From Sanderia malayensis (taxonomy: Eukaryota > Cnidaria > Scyphozoa > Semaeostomeae > Pelagiidae), in assembly GCA_013076295.1 (NCBI GenBank), contig RQOL01000827.1, forward strand, positions 1 through 64,000: a stretch of 64,000 nt of DNA, in the 5' to 3' direction. Each line of letters starts with the position of its first letter. Position 1 is the first letter of the stretch. Positions 22,170-34,639 of the stretch are shown piece by piece. The notes under the pieces are model-generated. The model saw only the letters and a list, made by a program, of their open reading frames with translations. It was not told the DNA's origin and made no database searches. The translations under genes and the position numbers were made by a program.

Positions 22170-23060
22170 TTCCAAGTCAAACTATTCGTAATTTCATTGA
22201 GGACTACATGTATTACATGCTGGAGACAGTATTTATTTGTTCAATGTATAAACAGTATTTCAAGTCAATGTTTGCCAGTCACAGAAACTTAGGCCAAGAA
22301 ATATTAGTTTCAGAATACATCTTCGGATCGACTTCCTTTTTATAAGGAAGTATACTTACTTTATAAAAAAGTAAGTATCGAATCGTCAAAGTCATTCAAG
22401 AGTTAAAAAGTTTCAGTACTGAATTTCTGAAACCATGAAGGCTGAAAACTATGAAGCTTAAAATTGGAAGGAGAAATTGCCGTAACAAAATTGATTATGA
22501 ATAATAATCAGTTTTGCCCTGAATGTAAAATGAACAATTTACTTGCAGAACAGGATCATCCCTTCCCACAACTGAGTTTTTGATGATTGCAATGGTGTGG
22601 TGGTACACTTTTAAAACTTGAAAAGAGAATATCTACCCACATTAGTGTAATTCTGATAAATAAATTCTAAATAATGTATTTTATTTTGATTGATCTAGTG
22701 TAACTTAATGATTATTCATATGCAATAGGTCCGTTGAAATTCACCAGTCAATGAATTCGGCTGCCGTCTTCAAAACACTCAATCGTGTCATAATTTTTGC
22801 TGCATCAATGATTAAACTACATAATTGATTAAACTTGCCTGAAAAACTGTTCTCACGGGCTTTCACGTTTTGCAAGTTTCGAAGTTTTAAAGCATTTTGC
22901 TGCTCTTGTTTTTCCCTGAGCATGAGGGATGAAACAATTATTATCCTAATTGAGGGATACAATTACAAAGCGGACTCGAAACACAGGACATTTCTACCAA
23001 AGGCAATCGAGCGAATGGTTCCGATGATCTCTTCATCATTCGTTCGTTTGTTCGTTACTC
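22170..23060. other. no gene seen
   Basis: AT-rich sequence. A small perfect palindrome (AAGTATACTTACTTTATA with its partner) sits near 22345-22375. Minus-strand frame 22962-22741 (73 codons) has no recognisable domain. Confidence 0.4.
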
Positions 23061-23154
23061 GGTGCATATAGACTCATTACATTGCGTCCCTATGTCTTTG
23101 CACATGCTTTCGCTCCACCAACAGAGACTTATTACATTTGAGTTTTAGTAATTT

Positions 23155-23490
23155 GCGAATGATAAAGTTACTAAGCCGAATTGATTGCTACGAATGCCAA
23201 TTCTATCTTGTCCGACTAGAAGTACGATATATATAAAACAAGCAATTTCCCTGACTTTATTCTTGATTCGATTATTCTTGAACACGCAAATAAAAACTAA
23301 CTAATGCTAAATCTATTTACAGGGTATATATATTCAATTTAAAGGTCATGATGACTAAGCAAATAAGTTTAGAATATTCCAGAACAAAAAGATTAAAACA
23401 TGATTACGAAGTTAAAAATAAAATGATGCAATTGGTTATGTAATGAACTAAAATTAGATATGACGTTATGATAAAAATAGGTACGCTACA
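23155..23490 (-). repeat. 3' LTR of the 23.6-26.6 kb Gypsy (outer end approximate)
   Basis: On the minus strand a polypurine tract (CTAGGGGGGAGCTAT) precedes TGTAGCGTACC at 23490, the expected LTR start. AATAAAGTCAGGG inside could be its polyadenylation signal. The outer end is placed near 23155, where sequence of the enclosing TIR element begins. Confidence 0.5.
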
Positions 23491-23608
23491 ATAGCTCCCC
23501 CCTAGAATGCGAGCGGAGAGAAGCGTTCGACATAAAAAAACGGTTAAATGTGAAAAGTGAAAAAAAGGTATAAGTCTGAATTTACGGGTTCAAATCAATA
23601 GCAGCCGG

Positions 23609-26606
23609 TCATGTATCAAATCCATAACGCTGAGGGAAATGAACATGACGACCAGCGCGGGTGGCACGTGGTACCATGGCGGGCGGTGGAGATGGTGATG
23701 CGGGGGCTATAGACGGTGATTGCGGAGGAGCTGTGCCTGACGGAGGTACAAACGGTGTGGAATTCGGTGTATCGGTGACATCCACATCAACATGTGCCGG
23801 TTTCAAACGGTCCAGACTGATTGTCTGTGGCTTGGATTTAATTTCCAGAGTGAAATGTTTTTCGTTACGGGGGAGAATTTTGAAGGGACCATCACATGGT
23901 GGTTGTAAAGGTTTCCGCACGGCGTCATGGCGGACAAAAACGTGAGTGCAAGTAGCCAGATCTTGAGGGAAATGTGCAGAAGGTGTTTGCGGGCGAAGAG
24001 AAACCGGGCGGAGTGTGTCCATGGCGAACTGTAATTGGTGCGAATAAACGTGAGGATCCAAATCCGTCATGGTAGGGGGAATGAAGAACTGCCCAGGTAG
24101 ACGGAGAGTTGTGCCATAAACCAGTTAAGCTGGAGTAGCATCAAGATCGGGTTTAAATGTAGAGCGGATGCTGAGCAGGATCACTGGCAGTATTTCCGAC
24201 CACATTGAAGGATCCGGCTGTGCTTTCACCGATGCTTTCAGTTGCCTATGGAAGCGCTCCGCCATGCCATTTGCCGAAGGGTGATATGAAGTCGTGTGAA
24301 TGCGTTGGGTGCCGAGTAGTGACGTAAGTTCGTTGAAGAGTGACGATTCGAACTGAGAACCGCGATCTGTTGTAACCCTGGATGGAAGACCGAAATTAGA
24401 AATCCATCGAGAAACGAATGCACGAGCCACGGTTTCAGCCGTGATGTCGGAAATTGGAACGGCTTCAGGCCAGCGAGTGAATCGGTCAACACAGGTGAAT
24501 AAATAGCGATATCCATTGGAAGGAGGCAGGGGTCCGACAATATCGATGTGCACGTGATCAAAACGAGCGTCTGGAGCTGCGAAGGTGCCAAGTGGACTCA
24601 CTGTGTGACGTTGGATTTTTGATCGTTGACATTGAAGACAAGACCGTATCCAGTTGCGGAGGTCTTTCTGAATACTGGGCCAAACATATCGTTGGGTGAT
24701 TAATCGTTGAGTAGCGCGGATTCCAGGATGAGACATGTTGTGAAGTTTGTCGAAAATTAGACGGCGAAAGGACGAAGGGACGTATGGGCGAGGTGTTGCT
24801 GTTGAGATGTCGCAGAGAATGGTGCCGGAAAATGAAAGTAGTGGAGCTGCTTGAAGCTGCAGAGATGACGTTTGCAATGATGGTAGATCTGGATCAGATT
24901 GCTGAGCTTGGGCAAGCAAGTTGAAATCAATGGTTGCAGTGGTTGAGGATTTGACAGCGTTAATTTCCATGCGAGAAAGGGCATCTGCGACGACATTGTC
25001 CTTGCCAGTAACGTGGCGTATATCGGCCGTAAATTGAGAAATATAATCAAGATGCTGTGTTTCGCGAGGAGAGTAACGATCAGGAGATGTCGATAAGGCG
25101 TAGGTTAAAGGCTTGTGATCAGTCAGGATGTAGAATTCACGATCTTCCAAGCAGTGCCGAAAGTGCTTGATTGTGAGATAGATGCCAAGTAACTCGCGAC
25201 CAAAGGTACTGTACTTGACTTCTGCTGGTTGTAAGCGTTTGGAGAAAAATCCGAGTGGCTTCCAAGTATTGTCGATGCGTTGCTGTAGAACTCCACCAAC
25301 GGCAACATTTGAAGCATCAACCAGTAGACAATATGAAGACTCCGGAGAAGGATGGACAAGAAGCGTAGCATTGGTTAAGGCGGACTTGATCTAACGAAAT
25401 GCTGTAATGGCTTCTTCAGACAACTGCAAAGTCTCCTTTGTTTTCTTTGGCGATTGTAAATCCGTCAGAGGTTGAATGATAGAAGCACAATTTGGTATAA
25501 ATCGCCGGTAAAAGTTGACAAGACCAAGAAATTCACGAAGCTTGCGAAGTGATGTGGGTGGAGGAAATTCTTCAATAGCCTGGACTTTGGAACGCAGAGG
25601 AGAAATGCCACGTGCCGAAATGTGATGTTCGAGGAAATCCAATGACGAGGCACCGAAAACACATTTAGCAGGGTTAAGAACAATGCCATATTCGGTGAGC
25701 GCGCAAAAAGGATGTCGATATGTTGAAGATGTTCGTCCTCTGAGGAGCTTGCGATGAGGAGATCGTCGATATACGCAAATACAAAGTCCAAACCGCGAAG
25801 TACTTTGTTTATGAACCATTGTCTGAGGAGCGTTACGTAGTCCGAAGGGCATTCGGACAAACACGAACAAACCAAACGCTGTGGTGATAGCAGTCTTGTG
25901 TATGTCGGCGGGATCGACGGGAATCTGATGATAAGCTCTGACGAGATCGACCTTTGAGAAGGTAGACTTGCCGTGAAGAGATGCGGAGAAATCCTGAATA
26001 TGCGGTATGGGATAACGATCCGGAACGGTTGCTGTGTTTAGAGCACGATAATCACCACAAGGGCGCCAATCGCCTGGCGTTAACTTTGCGACCATATGTA
26101 GCGGTGAAGACCAATTGCTTTCGGATTGGCGAATAATGCCAAGTTGCAACATGTGGTCAAATTCAGCTTTAGCGATTTTTAGACGATCCGGTGCGAGGCG
26201 ACGAGGGCGACAAAAAGCAGGTTGGCCATGAGTGTTGATATGGTGTGTGACTCTGTGTCTGATATCCGTATCTTTGTAGTTCGGACGAGTGAGGTCTGGA
26301 AATTTCTTGAGAAGCTCGCTGTATGGTGACGATACCTCAGGTAGAGCGTAAACAGGGCGAGGTGATTCAATGCCAGCTTGAAAACCATTGATAGTCAGGC
26401 TTGTGGTAGTGTCGATCAGTTGACGGCGTCCAACGTCTACTTTTAAACCAAAAGAAGCAAGAAAATCAGCGCCAAGAATTGGAGTAGGAAGATCGGCAAT
26501 AATAAAAATCCATCTGAATTGACGGCGAAGACCGATATCCAAAGTGCAGGATTTTTCGCCGTAAGTGGTGATGGGTGTGTGGTTAACAGCTTGCGTTTGT
26601 GTCAAA
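23609..26606 (-). pseudogene. Gypsy/Ty3 pol: protease end, reverse transcriptase, RNase H, integrase
   Basis: One phase can be followed from 26605 to 23609. It starts inside the aspartic protease ([15 protein letters not shown]; the DSG/DTG active site is missing), then reverse transcriptase ([47 protein letters not shown]), RNase H ([27 protein letters not shown]), integrase zinc module and core ([34 protein letters not shown]) and a proline-rich tail. Breaks: a pair of compensating frameshifts between about 25870 and 25700 puts the YIDD catalytic motif (near 25765) out of phase; TAG at 25393-25391; TAA at 24127-24125. The 5' half (gag, 5' LTR) is lost. It lies inside the outer TIR element. 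Confidence 0.85.
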
Positions 26607-26668
26607 AATGTTTACCCCCTGGTTTTCAAGAGTAGCTTGGCATGGCATGAAACTATAACATTTTCCAT

Positions 26669-26950
26669 TCAAATGAAGTTACAAATGAATTTCTCCAGAA
26701 CGAAGGCAAATGTATGAAATTTTTCAAGCAGTGATGGATAGGGACGGAGTTGTTTAGAAAGATTTTCAGCGACTTGTATATAAGAAAAGTTGTGAAGGCA
26801 GTAATGAATTTCAACTGGCTCAGGAAAGACATTTTGTTTTGGCGTTTTCCATGAAATTGTTTTGGATTTTAAAGGGACTTGCGAATAGGCCGGTATTTTG
26901 CAGCTCAAAACATTCCTCCAAATTTTTGATAGAATTTGCTTTACACTCAT
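26669..26950 (-). CDS. unassigned 93-codon frame
   Basis: MSVKQILSKIWRNVLSCKIP begins a frame with balanced, protein-like composition and no low complexity. It sits between the truncated Gypsy and the BEL element, inside the sequence attributed to the outer TIR element. I do not recognise it; chance cannot be excluded. Confidence 0.25.
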   Translation of the reverse strand: MSVKQILSKIWRNVLSCKIPAYSQVPLKSKTISWKTPKQNVFPEPVEIHYCLHNFSYIQVAENLSKQLRPYPSLLEKFHTFAFVLEKFICNFI

Positions 26951-27127
26951 TAGGGATTTAGCTTTGTTTATTTGTGGAACCTTTTCTTTTGCATTGACAT
27001 AGCAATTTATTTGTTGAAAGCAGGACTTGCAAAAGTAATGTTTCGAAAACCCTTACTTTTTCAACCATTTAAATTTACGAGTTCTGCATCTTCAACCCGA
27101 GAAATCTGAAAAGTCCTCCTTGCCGTG

Positions 27128-27413
27128 TGTTGTAAAGGTTGTTGTTGTTGTTGTAGTAGTTAGAGAACGGATTTACGTAAACGATCACGTGGTATATCAT
27201 ATTTAACGGTAAACGTATAGAGAATTCAATAGATTAAGATTACGATTAAGACTAGACAAGATAGGAAGCAGACTCTAACGAATAGAGATAGAGTCGTGAA
27301 TGTACGATTATACAGATGGTTTAGTTCGAGATATAATGTTCTGTATATATTTATAAAGAAAAGAGTAAAAGGCTTCAGTGTTATTTCTCCTGTTCCAAAC
27401 CCTGAATACAACA
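27128..27413 (+). repeat. 5' LTR of BEL/Pao element 1
   Basis: Starts TGTTGTAAAGG and ends ...CAACA three bases before the primer site. Its first 63 bases are nearly identical to 33831-33893. A GTT repeat lies near the start. A 286-bp LTR is within the usual range for the family. Confidence 0.75.
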
Positions 27414-27416
27414 TAA

Positions 27417-27434
27417 TGGCGCCCAACGTGGGGC
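27417..27434 (+). promoter_or_regulatory. primer-binding site of BEL element 1
   Basis: TGGCGCCCAACGTGGGGC begins three bases after the LTR. TGGCGCCCAACGTGGG is a classic tRNA 3'-end complement for LTR retrotransposons. Confidence 0.8.
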
Positions 27435-27501
27435 AGGAGCAGAATTAACAAAGAAGACTTTGAATGTTGAAGATTAGAATTTAAGCAGAAACGGCAAAAG
27501 A

Positions 27502-29511
27502 ATGGCCAATAGAGAACCAGAAGAACGCGAGATAACCAATAATGGATTGGACAGACTACGAAGAATACGAGGAGGTAACAGAGCAACGGTAACGAAAGTA
27601 GAGAGAGAGGCATACGTGATATTAAGAGAATCGGAAGATATGCCGCGGGATACAGTGATCACAAAGGCTGATGCATTGTTAAACACCCTGAGGGAAAAGA
27701 AAAAATACCTCCACCAGTTGAACGAGAAAATTATGGAACTTTGCGATATCGAAGACATCGAAAGAGAAGTTGAAGAATCTGACGAAATTAATACGAATAT
27801 TACAGAGATCATCACAAGGCTTGATGGACTAAAGATCAGATTAACGAGTCAGAACGTACACGAAGAAAGAAGAAGTTCAACGCCAAATCATCTTAACCAC
27901 AGTCACACATCAAGTAACAGCAGAATGCTAACGGGAATAAGACTACCGAAGTTCAGCCTGGGAAAGTTTAACGGCGATGTGATGAGATTTCAAGCATTCT
28001 GGCAGTCCTTCACATGCACAATTGATGAGAACGAAGAATTACCGAAAATCCAGAAGATGAGTTACCTAGTCAACGCGTTGGAAGGACAGGCTTATAAAGC
28101 AATCGAAGGCATGGATTTGACGGAAGGTAACTATGATGAAGTGAAAGAAATTTTGAAGGCACGATTTGGGAAAACACAGCAAATCATTAGCTCCCATATG
28201 CAAGCATTGCTTAATCTTGGCCATAAGACAACGATGATGTCAACTCGGGAAGTATATGATAATTTGAATATACACATTAGAGGATTGAAATCGCTAGGAG
28301 TGACATCAAAGGAGTATGGAAGCCTTTTAGTTCCAGTAGTAATGACCAGACTACCGAGCGAAATTGCGATAGAAGTTGCGAGGAAGACAACAGAAGATGT
28401 GTGGGACATAGAAGAAATATTAGAGATCGTGAGGAAAGAGATCGAAGCAAGAGAAGTGAGTACAAAGGTGAAGATGAACGATAGAAGGCCAGACAGAACT
28501 TCACAACAGCAAGTAAGCGGTACAACAAGAGCTTTCGTAACAGCAGACAAACAGAAACAGATCCAGTGCTTCTTCTGCAAAAATGCTCACTATGCTTCGA
28601 ATTGTACAGTAGTACAAGATGTCACGAAACGCAAAGAATTGTTGAAGAACACAAGACGCTGCTTCTTATGCATGAAGATTGGTCATACAGCAAAAAGATG
28701 TCAAAGCACAATCAAATGCAGAAATTGTGGGAAAAGACATAACACAGCCATATGCGAAGGAGAGAAACACGAAGAAGTAAAGGCCAAAGAAGAGGAAAGC
28801 ACGTCGACGATGGCATCTAAGGTACGAGAAGGAGTGCTGTTGCAAACAGCCCAAGCAATAGTATATGGAGATGACAAGACAAAGAAGACAAAGATAAATA
28901 TCTTATTCGATGGAGGAAGTCAACGAAGCTACATTACAGAAGAACTAAAGAAGAAACTTGGGTTGAAAGGTGAGAAAAAGGAGACTGTTAATGTAAATAC
29001 CTTTGGTACAGATAAGAAAATTAAAAATGAGAGTGAGTTAGTTACGGTCAATATTGAGATAGATGAAGGAGTAATTCCGATTCAGGCTTTAAGTTTTCCA
29101 ACGATATGTTCTCCGATAACGAACAGCGTATGCGTAAGCGAATACGCGCACTTGGCAGGCCTGAAACTTGCAGATAGCTACAACCGTAAAGATAAGGATA
29201 TTAACCTACTAATTGGAGCAAACTATTACTTTGATTTTGTTACAGGTGAAGCCATTAAGGGCAGTACTGGACCTACTGCTATGTCCAGTAAGCTGGGATG
29301 GCTTTTGTCAGGCCCAGTTTCATACGAGAATGAAAGGTCGTTTTGCTTTAATGTCAGTTCTCATGTAGTTTTAGATATTATTCCCTCCAGCAGTGAAGTA
29401 GTAGATGAAAATCAAGAAATCGTGGAATCTCTGAACAAGTTTTGGAATCAAGAAGCCTGCGGGCTTACACAAGACGTAAAAACCGAATGCCGCAGGGCAG
29501 CCGAAAGGTGA
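27502..29511 (+). CDS. BEL/Pao gag and protease frame
   Basis: A 669-codon frame without stops. Residues 1-130 are charged coiled coil; LPKFSLGKFNGDVMRFQAFW opens the gag capsid-like domain typical of BEL elements (DUF1759 type). Three zinc knuckles follow near residues 355-420 (CFFCKNAHYASNC, CFLCMKIGHTAKRC, CRNCGKRHNTAIC), then an aspartic protease with LFDGGSQRSYI near 468 (Gly for the usual Ser) and the conserved LLIGANYYFD and LGWLLSGPV blocks. Gag would package element RNA in cytoplasmic particles. The frame runs out at TGA 29509-29511 through a one-base frameshift near 29480, after which pol continues in another phase. Confidence 0.9.
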   Translation: MANREPEEREITNNGLDRLRRIRGGNRATVTKVEREAYVILRESEDMPRDTVITKADALLNTLREKKKYLHQLNEKIMELCDIEDIEREVEESDEINTNITEIITRLDGLKIRLTSQNVHEERRSSTPNHLNHSHTSSNSRMLTGIRLPKFSLGKFNGDVMRFQAFWQSFTCTIDENEELPKIQKMSYLVNALEGQAYKAIEGMDLTEGNYDEVKEILKARFGKTQQIISSHMQALLNLGHKTTMMSTREVYDNLNIHIRGLKSLGVTSKEYGSLLVPVVMTRLPSEIAIEVARKTTEDVWDIEEILEIVRKEIEAREVSTKVKMNDRRPDRTSQQQVSGTTRAFVTADKQKQIQCFFCKNAHYASNCTVVQDVTKRKELLKNTRRCFLCMKIGHTAKRCQSTIKCRNCGKRHNTAICEGEKHEEVKAKEEESTSTMASKVREGVLLQTAQAIVYGDDKTKKTKINILFDGGSQRSYITEELKKKLGLKGEKKETVNVNTFGTDKKIKNESELVTVNIEIDEGVIPIQALSFPTICSPITNSVCVSEYAHLAGLKLADSYNRKDKDINLLIGANYYFDFVTGEAIKGSTGPTAMSSKLGWLLSGPVSYENERSFCFNVSSHVVLDIIPSSSEVVDENQEIVESLNKFWNQEACGLTQDVKTECRRAAER

Positions 29512-32500
29512 AGAACAGTTACCAGGAATGCAGATTCAATTCAACAAGGACGATTCAAGATACGAGGTGAGTCTTCCTTGGAAATCTCAGTTTGAAGATA
29601 AGCAATTTGATAATCAGTATGAGTTAAGTAAAAGTCGTTTAAATTCGTTGCATTCACGTTTGAGAAAAACACCAGAATTGCTTAAGGAATATGATGATTA
29701 TTTTCAAGACCAAATTGCTAAGGGCATTATCGAAAAGGTGCCACCGGCAAATCGAAAAACAGGAAATAATGAATTGCATTATCTATGTCATCATGGTGTA
29801 GTAAGACGCGACCGGGAGACAACTAAACTCAGGGTGGTTTTTGATGGTTCCGCAAGGATGAATAAGGAGTCTCCATCACTTAATGATAGGCTAGAAATCG
29901 GAACCAACTACATGCCTTTACTGTTTGATACATTGATTCGTTTCCGAATGAAACCGATTGCAATGACAGCCGACATAGAGAAAGCATTTCTTCAAATACA
30001 AATTCATGAGTCAGATAAGGACAAACTGAGGTTTCTCTGGTTTGACGATGTAAGTAAACCAAATCCGTCAATAATAGAATTGAGGCATAAGAGATTAGTG
30101 TTTGGATTAACAAGTAGCCCTTCAATACTAGGTGAAACAATAAGAAAGCATGTAGCACAATACGAAAACCGATTTCCTGAAGTATGCAAAGTTTTGAATA
30201 GATTGTATGCTGATGATATGTCCTGTGTCGCAACAACGAAACAAGAAGCTTTGGAAATTTATGAGACATCCAAAATGATTTTGGCCGAAGGGGGATTTAA
30301 TTTACGTAAATGGGCAAGTAACGACAAGGACTTGATAAAGGAAATACATAACCGAGAACAAAGGGATAATGACGTATCTAGCAAATCAGAATTAAACGAA
30401 ACAGCCACGAAACACGAGTCACAACGGAATACAAAGATTTTAGGAATGAATTGGAACAATGATTTAGATGTATTTTATTACGATTTAAAGGGGATTGTCG
30501 AATTTGCCGAAATGTTACCCAAAACAAAACGATCTTTGCTGAAGATTGCTGCTAAAATTTTTGACCCTTTAAGCCTGGTACTCACTTGAGGTTTATCACG
30601 ATAGCGATAACGATAACGATAACGATTAGGTTGTATTCGTGATAAAACCAAGTGAGTACATAATTTGTAATCGTGATATGTCCGATTTTCGTGATAAAAC
30701 CGGTAGGATTACCACGAATAGAAAAGGAAAAGTTTTGATATTTTTTCGTGGTAATCGTGATCCGTCTTTTGTTCTGTGGAATGCGAAAAATTTATGATAG
30801 GAAAACAGTGTCTGGGGCACAGAAAATTTCATGTAAAATGTATCTTTTGCTGTTGTTTTTGCTTCCCCAACAGTAAATTGTTGGCCCAAATGTTCTTTTC
30901 ACATTTGCAAATATCTTTAACAAAATTCGGGATCGTTATCTTTCGATTATTGGTCCCAACCCGTGACTTTTTTGAAAGATTTAATTTTAAAACTGTTTCT
31001 CTAACCCAGAACCTTCCTTTCTTCGCTCTTTAACTTTCTGATTATTTTCTGAGCGTTTGCGAAATGAAATCAAACGCTCTGGTTGATTTTAAGCAGTTTG
31101 CTTCCTTCAACCGCCATTTTTACTTCACGATAACGACAAATGCGAATGACAGTGAGTACATGATACCCGCAGGCAAGGAATTTATTCGTTATCGTAATCG
31201 TTATCGCTATCGTGATAAACCTCAAGTGAGTACCAGGCTTTAGGATCATTGAGTATCTTTACGATTAATTTGAAATCACTCTTTCAAGAACTGTGTATAA
31301 ACAAGGTTGGATGGGACGAAGGCTTAAAAGAACCATTTTTAGCAGAGTATCAAAAATTGATTTCCGAGTTGAGAAAACTGCACGATATAAGTTTACCCAG
31401 GTGTGTATTTCATAAGGATAAGGAAGTACAGAGGGTTGAGATCCATGGATTTTCGGACGCGAGCGATAAAGCACAAGGTTGTGTCGTATATTTAAGAGTT
31501 ATCTACAAGTCAGGGGAAGTTGATATTAAGTTTTTGGCAAGTAAGGCCAAGGTCAATCCTATGAAAAAGCAAACAATTCCAAGGTTAGAATTATCAGCGG
31601 CTCTTTTATTAGCAAAATTGGTTAACAACTTGAAGGATATTGTTTCAAACGAGTTGGGCATTGAAAATATAGACACCTATTATTGGGTTGACTCAGTTGC
31701 CGCACTGTGCTGGATTAAGAATAACAAAGTATGGACACCCTATGTTACTAATCGAGTAAACGAAATTGTCAAAACGACTGAACGTGAACAATGGTTTTAT
31801 TGTCCGGGAACACAAAACCCAGCCGATTTACCATCTCGAGGGAATTATAAAAAGTGTTTTGAACCCGATCTTTTTTGGTGGGAGGGTCCCCAGTTCTTGA
31901 AGAATAACAATGATGAATGGCCAACATTCCCACAAGACAACGACACGAGCGAGGCAATGAAAGAAAAAAGGAAACATGAACCATTTGTAACACATGTTAT
32001 GTTTTCGGAAGCTCGGGTAAAGGAAGTAATTGAAATAGATCGATTCAGTAACAAGAACAAATTGATCCGAACAATGGCATGGGTGTTAAGGTTTATTGAT
32101 AATTTACGAAATAAATCGAATCGAAATTACGAGCAAGGTTTAAGGGCTTCAGAAATGATAAACGCAGAAACGAGGTTGATTAAGTGTGTCCAAGGGGAAG
32201 CCTTCAAAAATGAAATCGAATTCTTAGAATTGAAAGAAACTAGAAGGGGCGAAAAGAGAATTCCCCTATATGTGAATCAGTTTAATTTGTATCTAGACGA
32301 AACAAACGTGTTACGTTGCAGAAGTAGAATGAATAATGCTAACATACCGTATGAAAGCAAGAGACCGATCTTGTTGCCAGCTAAAAGTAAGTTGTCCGAA
32401 TTGATAGTAAAGGAGTGTCACAGTAAGGTCATGCATAATGGAGTCAATGACACTTTGAATTTAGTAAGAGAGAAATATTGGGTAATCCGGGGGAGAGAAG

Positions 32501-33699
32501 TGACAAAGAAATTGATAAGAAATTGTACACTGTGCAAGAAATTCGAAGGTAGACCGTTTAAGACCAAGTTCAGCACAGATCTACCAGAATTTCGAGTAGA
32601 CGACGGGCCTCCATTCAAAAACGTAGGAGTAGACTTTGCAGGACCGTTGATTGTAGAAAATAAAGGAGAAATGAAATGCTATGTGTGCTTGTTTACATGT
32701 GCAGCAACAAGAGCGGTGCACCTGGAGCTAGTAGAGTCACTAGATGTAGAGGCGTTTATTAGAGCATTTAGAAGATTTACATCGCGAAGAGGTTTACCTC
32801 ATTTAATGATAAGTGATAATGCTAAAACGTATAAGGCTGCGGCTAAGGAAATAAGGAAATTAAAGCGCTCTCCGAGATTAAGTGAATATTTGGAAAACAA
32901 CCAAATAACATGGAAATTCATAATAGAGCTTGTCCCATGGCAAGGGGGCATGTGGGAAAGGCTGATTAGAAGCGTAAAACGGTGTTTGAATAAGGTTATT
33001 GGCCAAGCCAACTTGACATATTACGAATTAAGTACACTTGTAACAGAAGTTGAGTCTGTAATTAACGCACGACCACTGACATAAATTGCAGACGACACGG
33101 ATGGGATAACGTACGCCCTAACCCCTTCCCAATTGATCAATGGCAGGAACTTACAGTGTTTGCCATCAGAAATTACAACGGAGATTTTGAGTACATACGA
33201 AAGCCTATCAAAAAGAGGACGATACCACCGAAGACTGTTGGCGCAATTCACCAACAAATGGAAGAAAGAATATTTAATGTCTCTTCTACAGGCTTTCAGA
33301 CCACAAGGAGTGAGCAAGGAACCTGTTATAAATGTTAACGATATTGTTCTTCTTAGAAACGATCAGAAGAAAAGAAATTTCTGGAAATTAGCTAAAGTAA
33401 TTAATCTGTTCAAAGGAAAAGATGGATCAGTCAGAGCAGCCAAGGTGCAGGTTGCATCAACAGAAGGTAAGAAGGTATTAAATCGAGCTTTGAAATTGTT
33501 AATACCACTAGAAATTCCTACTAACAACGCTAACGATCAAAACGGTAATAGCAATCTGCAGGAATCTGTTACTTGTCAGCAAAGCAAACCAAAGGCAGCG
33601 CAAGCGCAAGGCAAGCCAGATACAGCATCTGGTAGGCCAAAACGATCGGCAGCAGTTATCGCAGAACTAACCAGGAGGGACAACTTAAAGGCTTTTTAG
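29480..33699 (+). pseudogene. BEL/Pao pol: reverse transcriptase, RNase H, integrase
   Basis: The phase resumes as QLPGMQIQFNKDDSRYEV, with reverse transcriptase motifs KLRVVFDGSARMN, MTADIEKAFLQI, LVFGLTSSPSILG and YADD (30205-30216). The frame is broken at codon TTA 30569-30571 by a 668-bp MITE and continues in the same codon phase from 31243 (GSLSIFTINLK). Then RNase H (VEIHGFSDASDKAQG), integrase zinc module (HSKVMHNG...CTLCKKFEG), the core (NVGVDFAGPL, MISDNAKTY, GGMWERLIRS), TAA at 33082-33084, and the C-terminal BEL domain (VNDIVLLRNDQKKRNFW) to 33699. Apart from one frameshift, one stop and the MITE it is intact, so the element is fairly young. No envelope frame follows. Confidence 0.9.
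30572..31239. mobile_element. 668-bp Harbinger-like MITE inside BEL pol
   Basis: The left end AGCCTGGTACTCACTTGAGG and the right end are reverse complements over about 40 bases. The flanking TTA (30569-30571 and 31240-31242) is a 3-bp duplication, as expected for PIF/Harbinger insertions (TWA). Removing the element and one TTA restores the pol phase exactly. Subterminal CGATAACG repeats occur at both ends. No transposase is encoded. Confidence 0.85.
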
Positions 33700-33820
33700 T
33701 ATTCGCAGTTAAAAGAACTTTTATTATATTTTCAACTTTGCATTTTAGATTATAGAGTATTATATTATCTTGTAATTCGAAATATTTAGTCATATGATGT
33801 TGTTTAACGGCTTAAACAAC

Positions 33821-33893
33821 CGGGGGAGTGTGCTGTAAAGGTTGTTGTTGTTGTTGAAGTAGTTAGAGAACGGATTTACGTAAACGATCACGT
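33821..33893 (+). repeat. polypurine tract and truncated 3' LTR of BEL element 1
   Basis: CCGGGGGAGTG is followed at 33831 by TGCTGTAAAGG, matching the 5' LTR start with one change in the first bases. Identity stops after ATCACGTGG at 33893, so only 63 of about 286 bases remain; a deletion removed the rest. Confidence 0.8.
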
Positions 33894-34630
33894 GGCTACA
33901 ACTCTACAATTTACGCAATAAGCTTGCTGCTTTAATTTCGATACGCTTATTTTCATTGCTTCACTAACATGTTTTCCCAATAAAAATCAATTTATCGCCT
34001 CAAATTCTCTTTTGTATTTGGTTTTTTTTCAATATTCAGTGTCACAAGTGTCCCTCAGACTGATACTGACGCAAGTGGGTTTTTAGTTCATATCTTTAGT
34101 AATTTAGTAATGCTGGAGTAGCTACTATAATCACTAATCGAAATAAGTTACAAGACACTTACCGAGCTTTCGTAGTTGCTTTGAAGTTTGGTAGTCAGAA
34201 GGCTCGAAGAGAAACGATGTGAATTTCTATCTTGTGTCAGTGTATCATACCAAAATGAATGCTTAATTAATTAACTAACTAACTGAGTAACTAAATGTTG
34301 CGTTTGATTAAATATAAGTTGCGATGTTGGGTGTGTCATAAATACTTAAGCAAATAAGGTTAAGATTAGGTTATGGCTAGACGTTTGTTTATATAATAGT
34401 TGATAAATATGGTTAAGTGTTAGAATGCGTGTTATGATTCGCTAGTTAGTTGAAGTGCTCGTTGGTGAGGCTGCTGAGCACACTACATATCAAATATCCC
34501 AACCACACCTGCAAAGCAGACAGGCACCCCTGCCGTTCATAGTCCTGGACTTTGTCTGTAAAGGGGTCGTGTCATGAAAAATTCAAGAATAATTGAAATC
34601 GAGGCCAATCATTTTTGTCCGGTTTTCGCA
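33894..34630. other. no gene seen (attributed to the outer TIR element)
   Basis: AT-rich sequence between the truncated BEL LTR and the inner TIR element. A TTAATTAATTAACTAACTAACT microsatellite lies near 34264-34290. No frame of note. Confidence 0.4.
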
Positions 34631-34639
34631 ATAGCAGTG

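Noticed and set aside
27502..33699. An envelope gene that would make BEL element 1 virus-like
   Set aside because: No frame with a signal peptide and transmembrane anchor follows pol before the polypurine tract at 33821.
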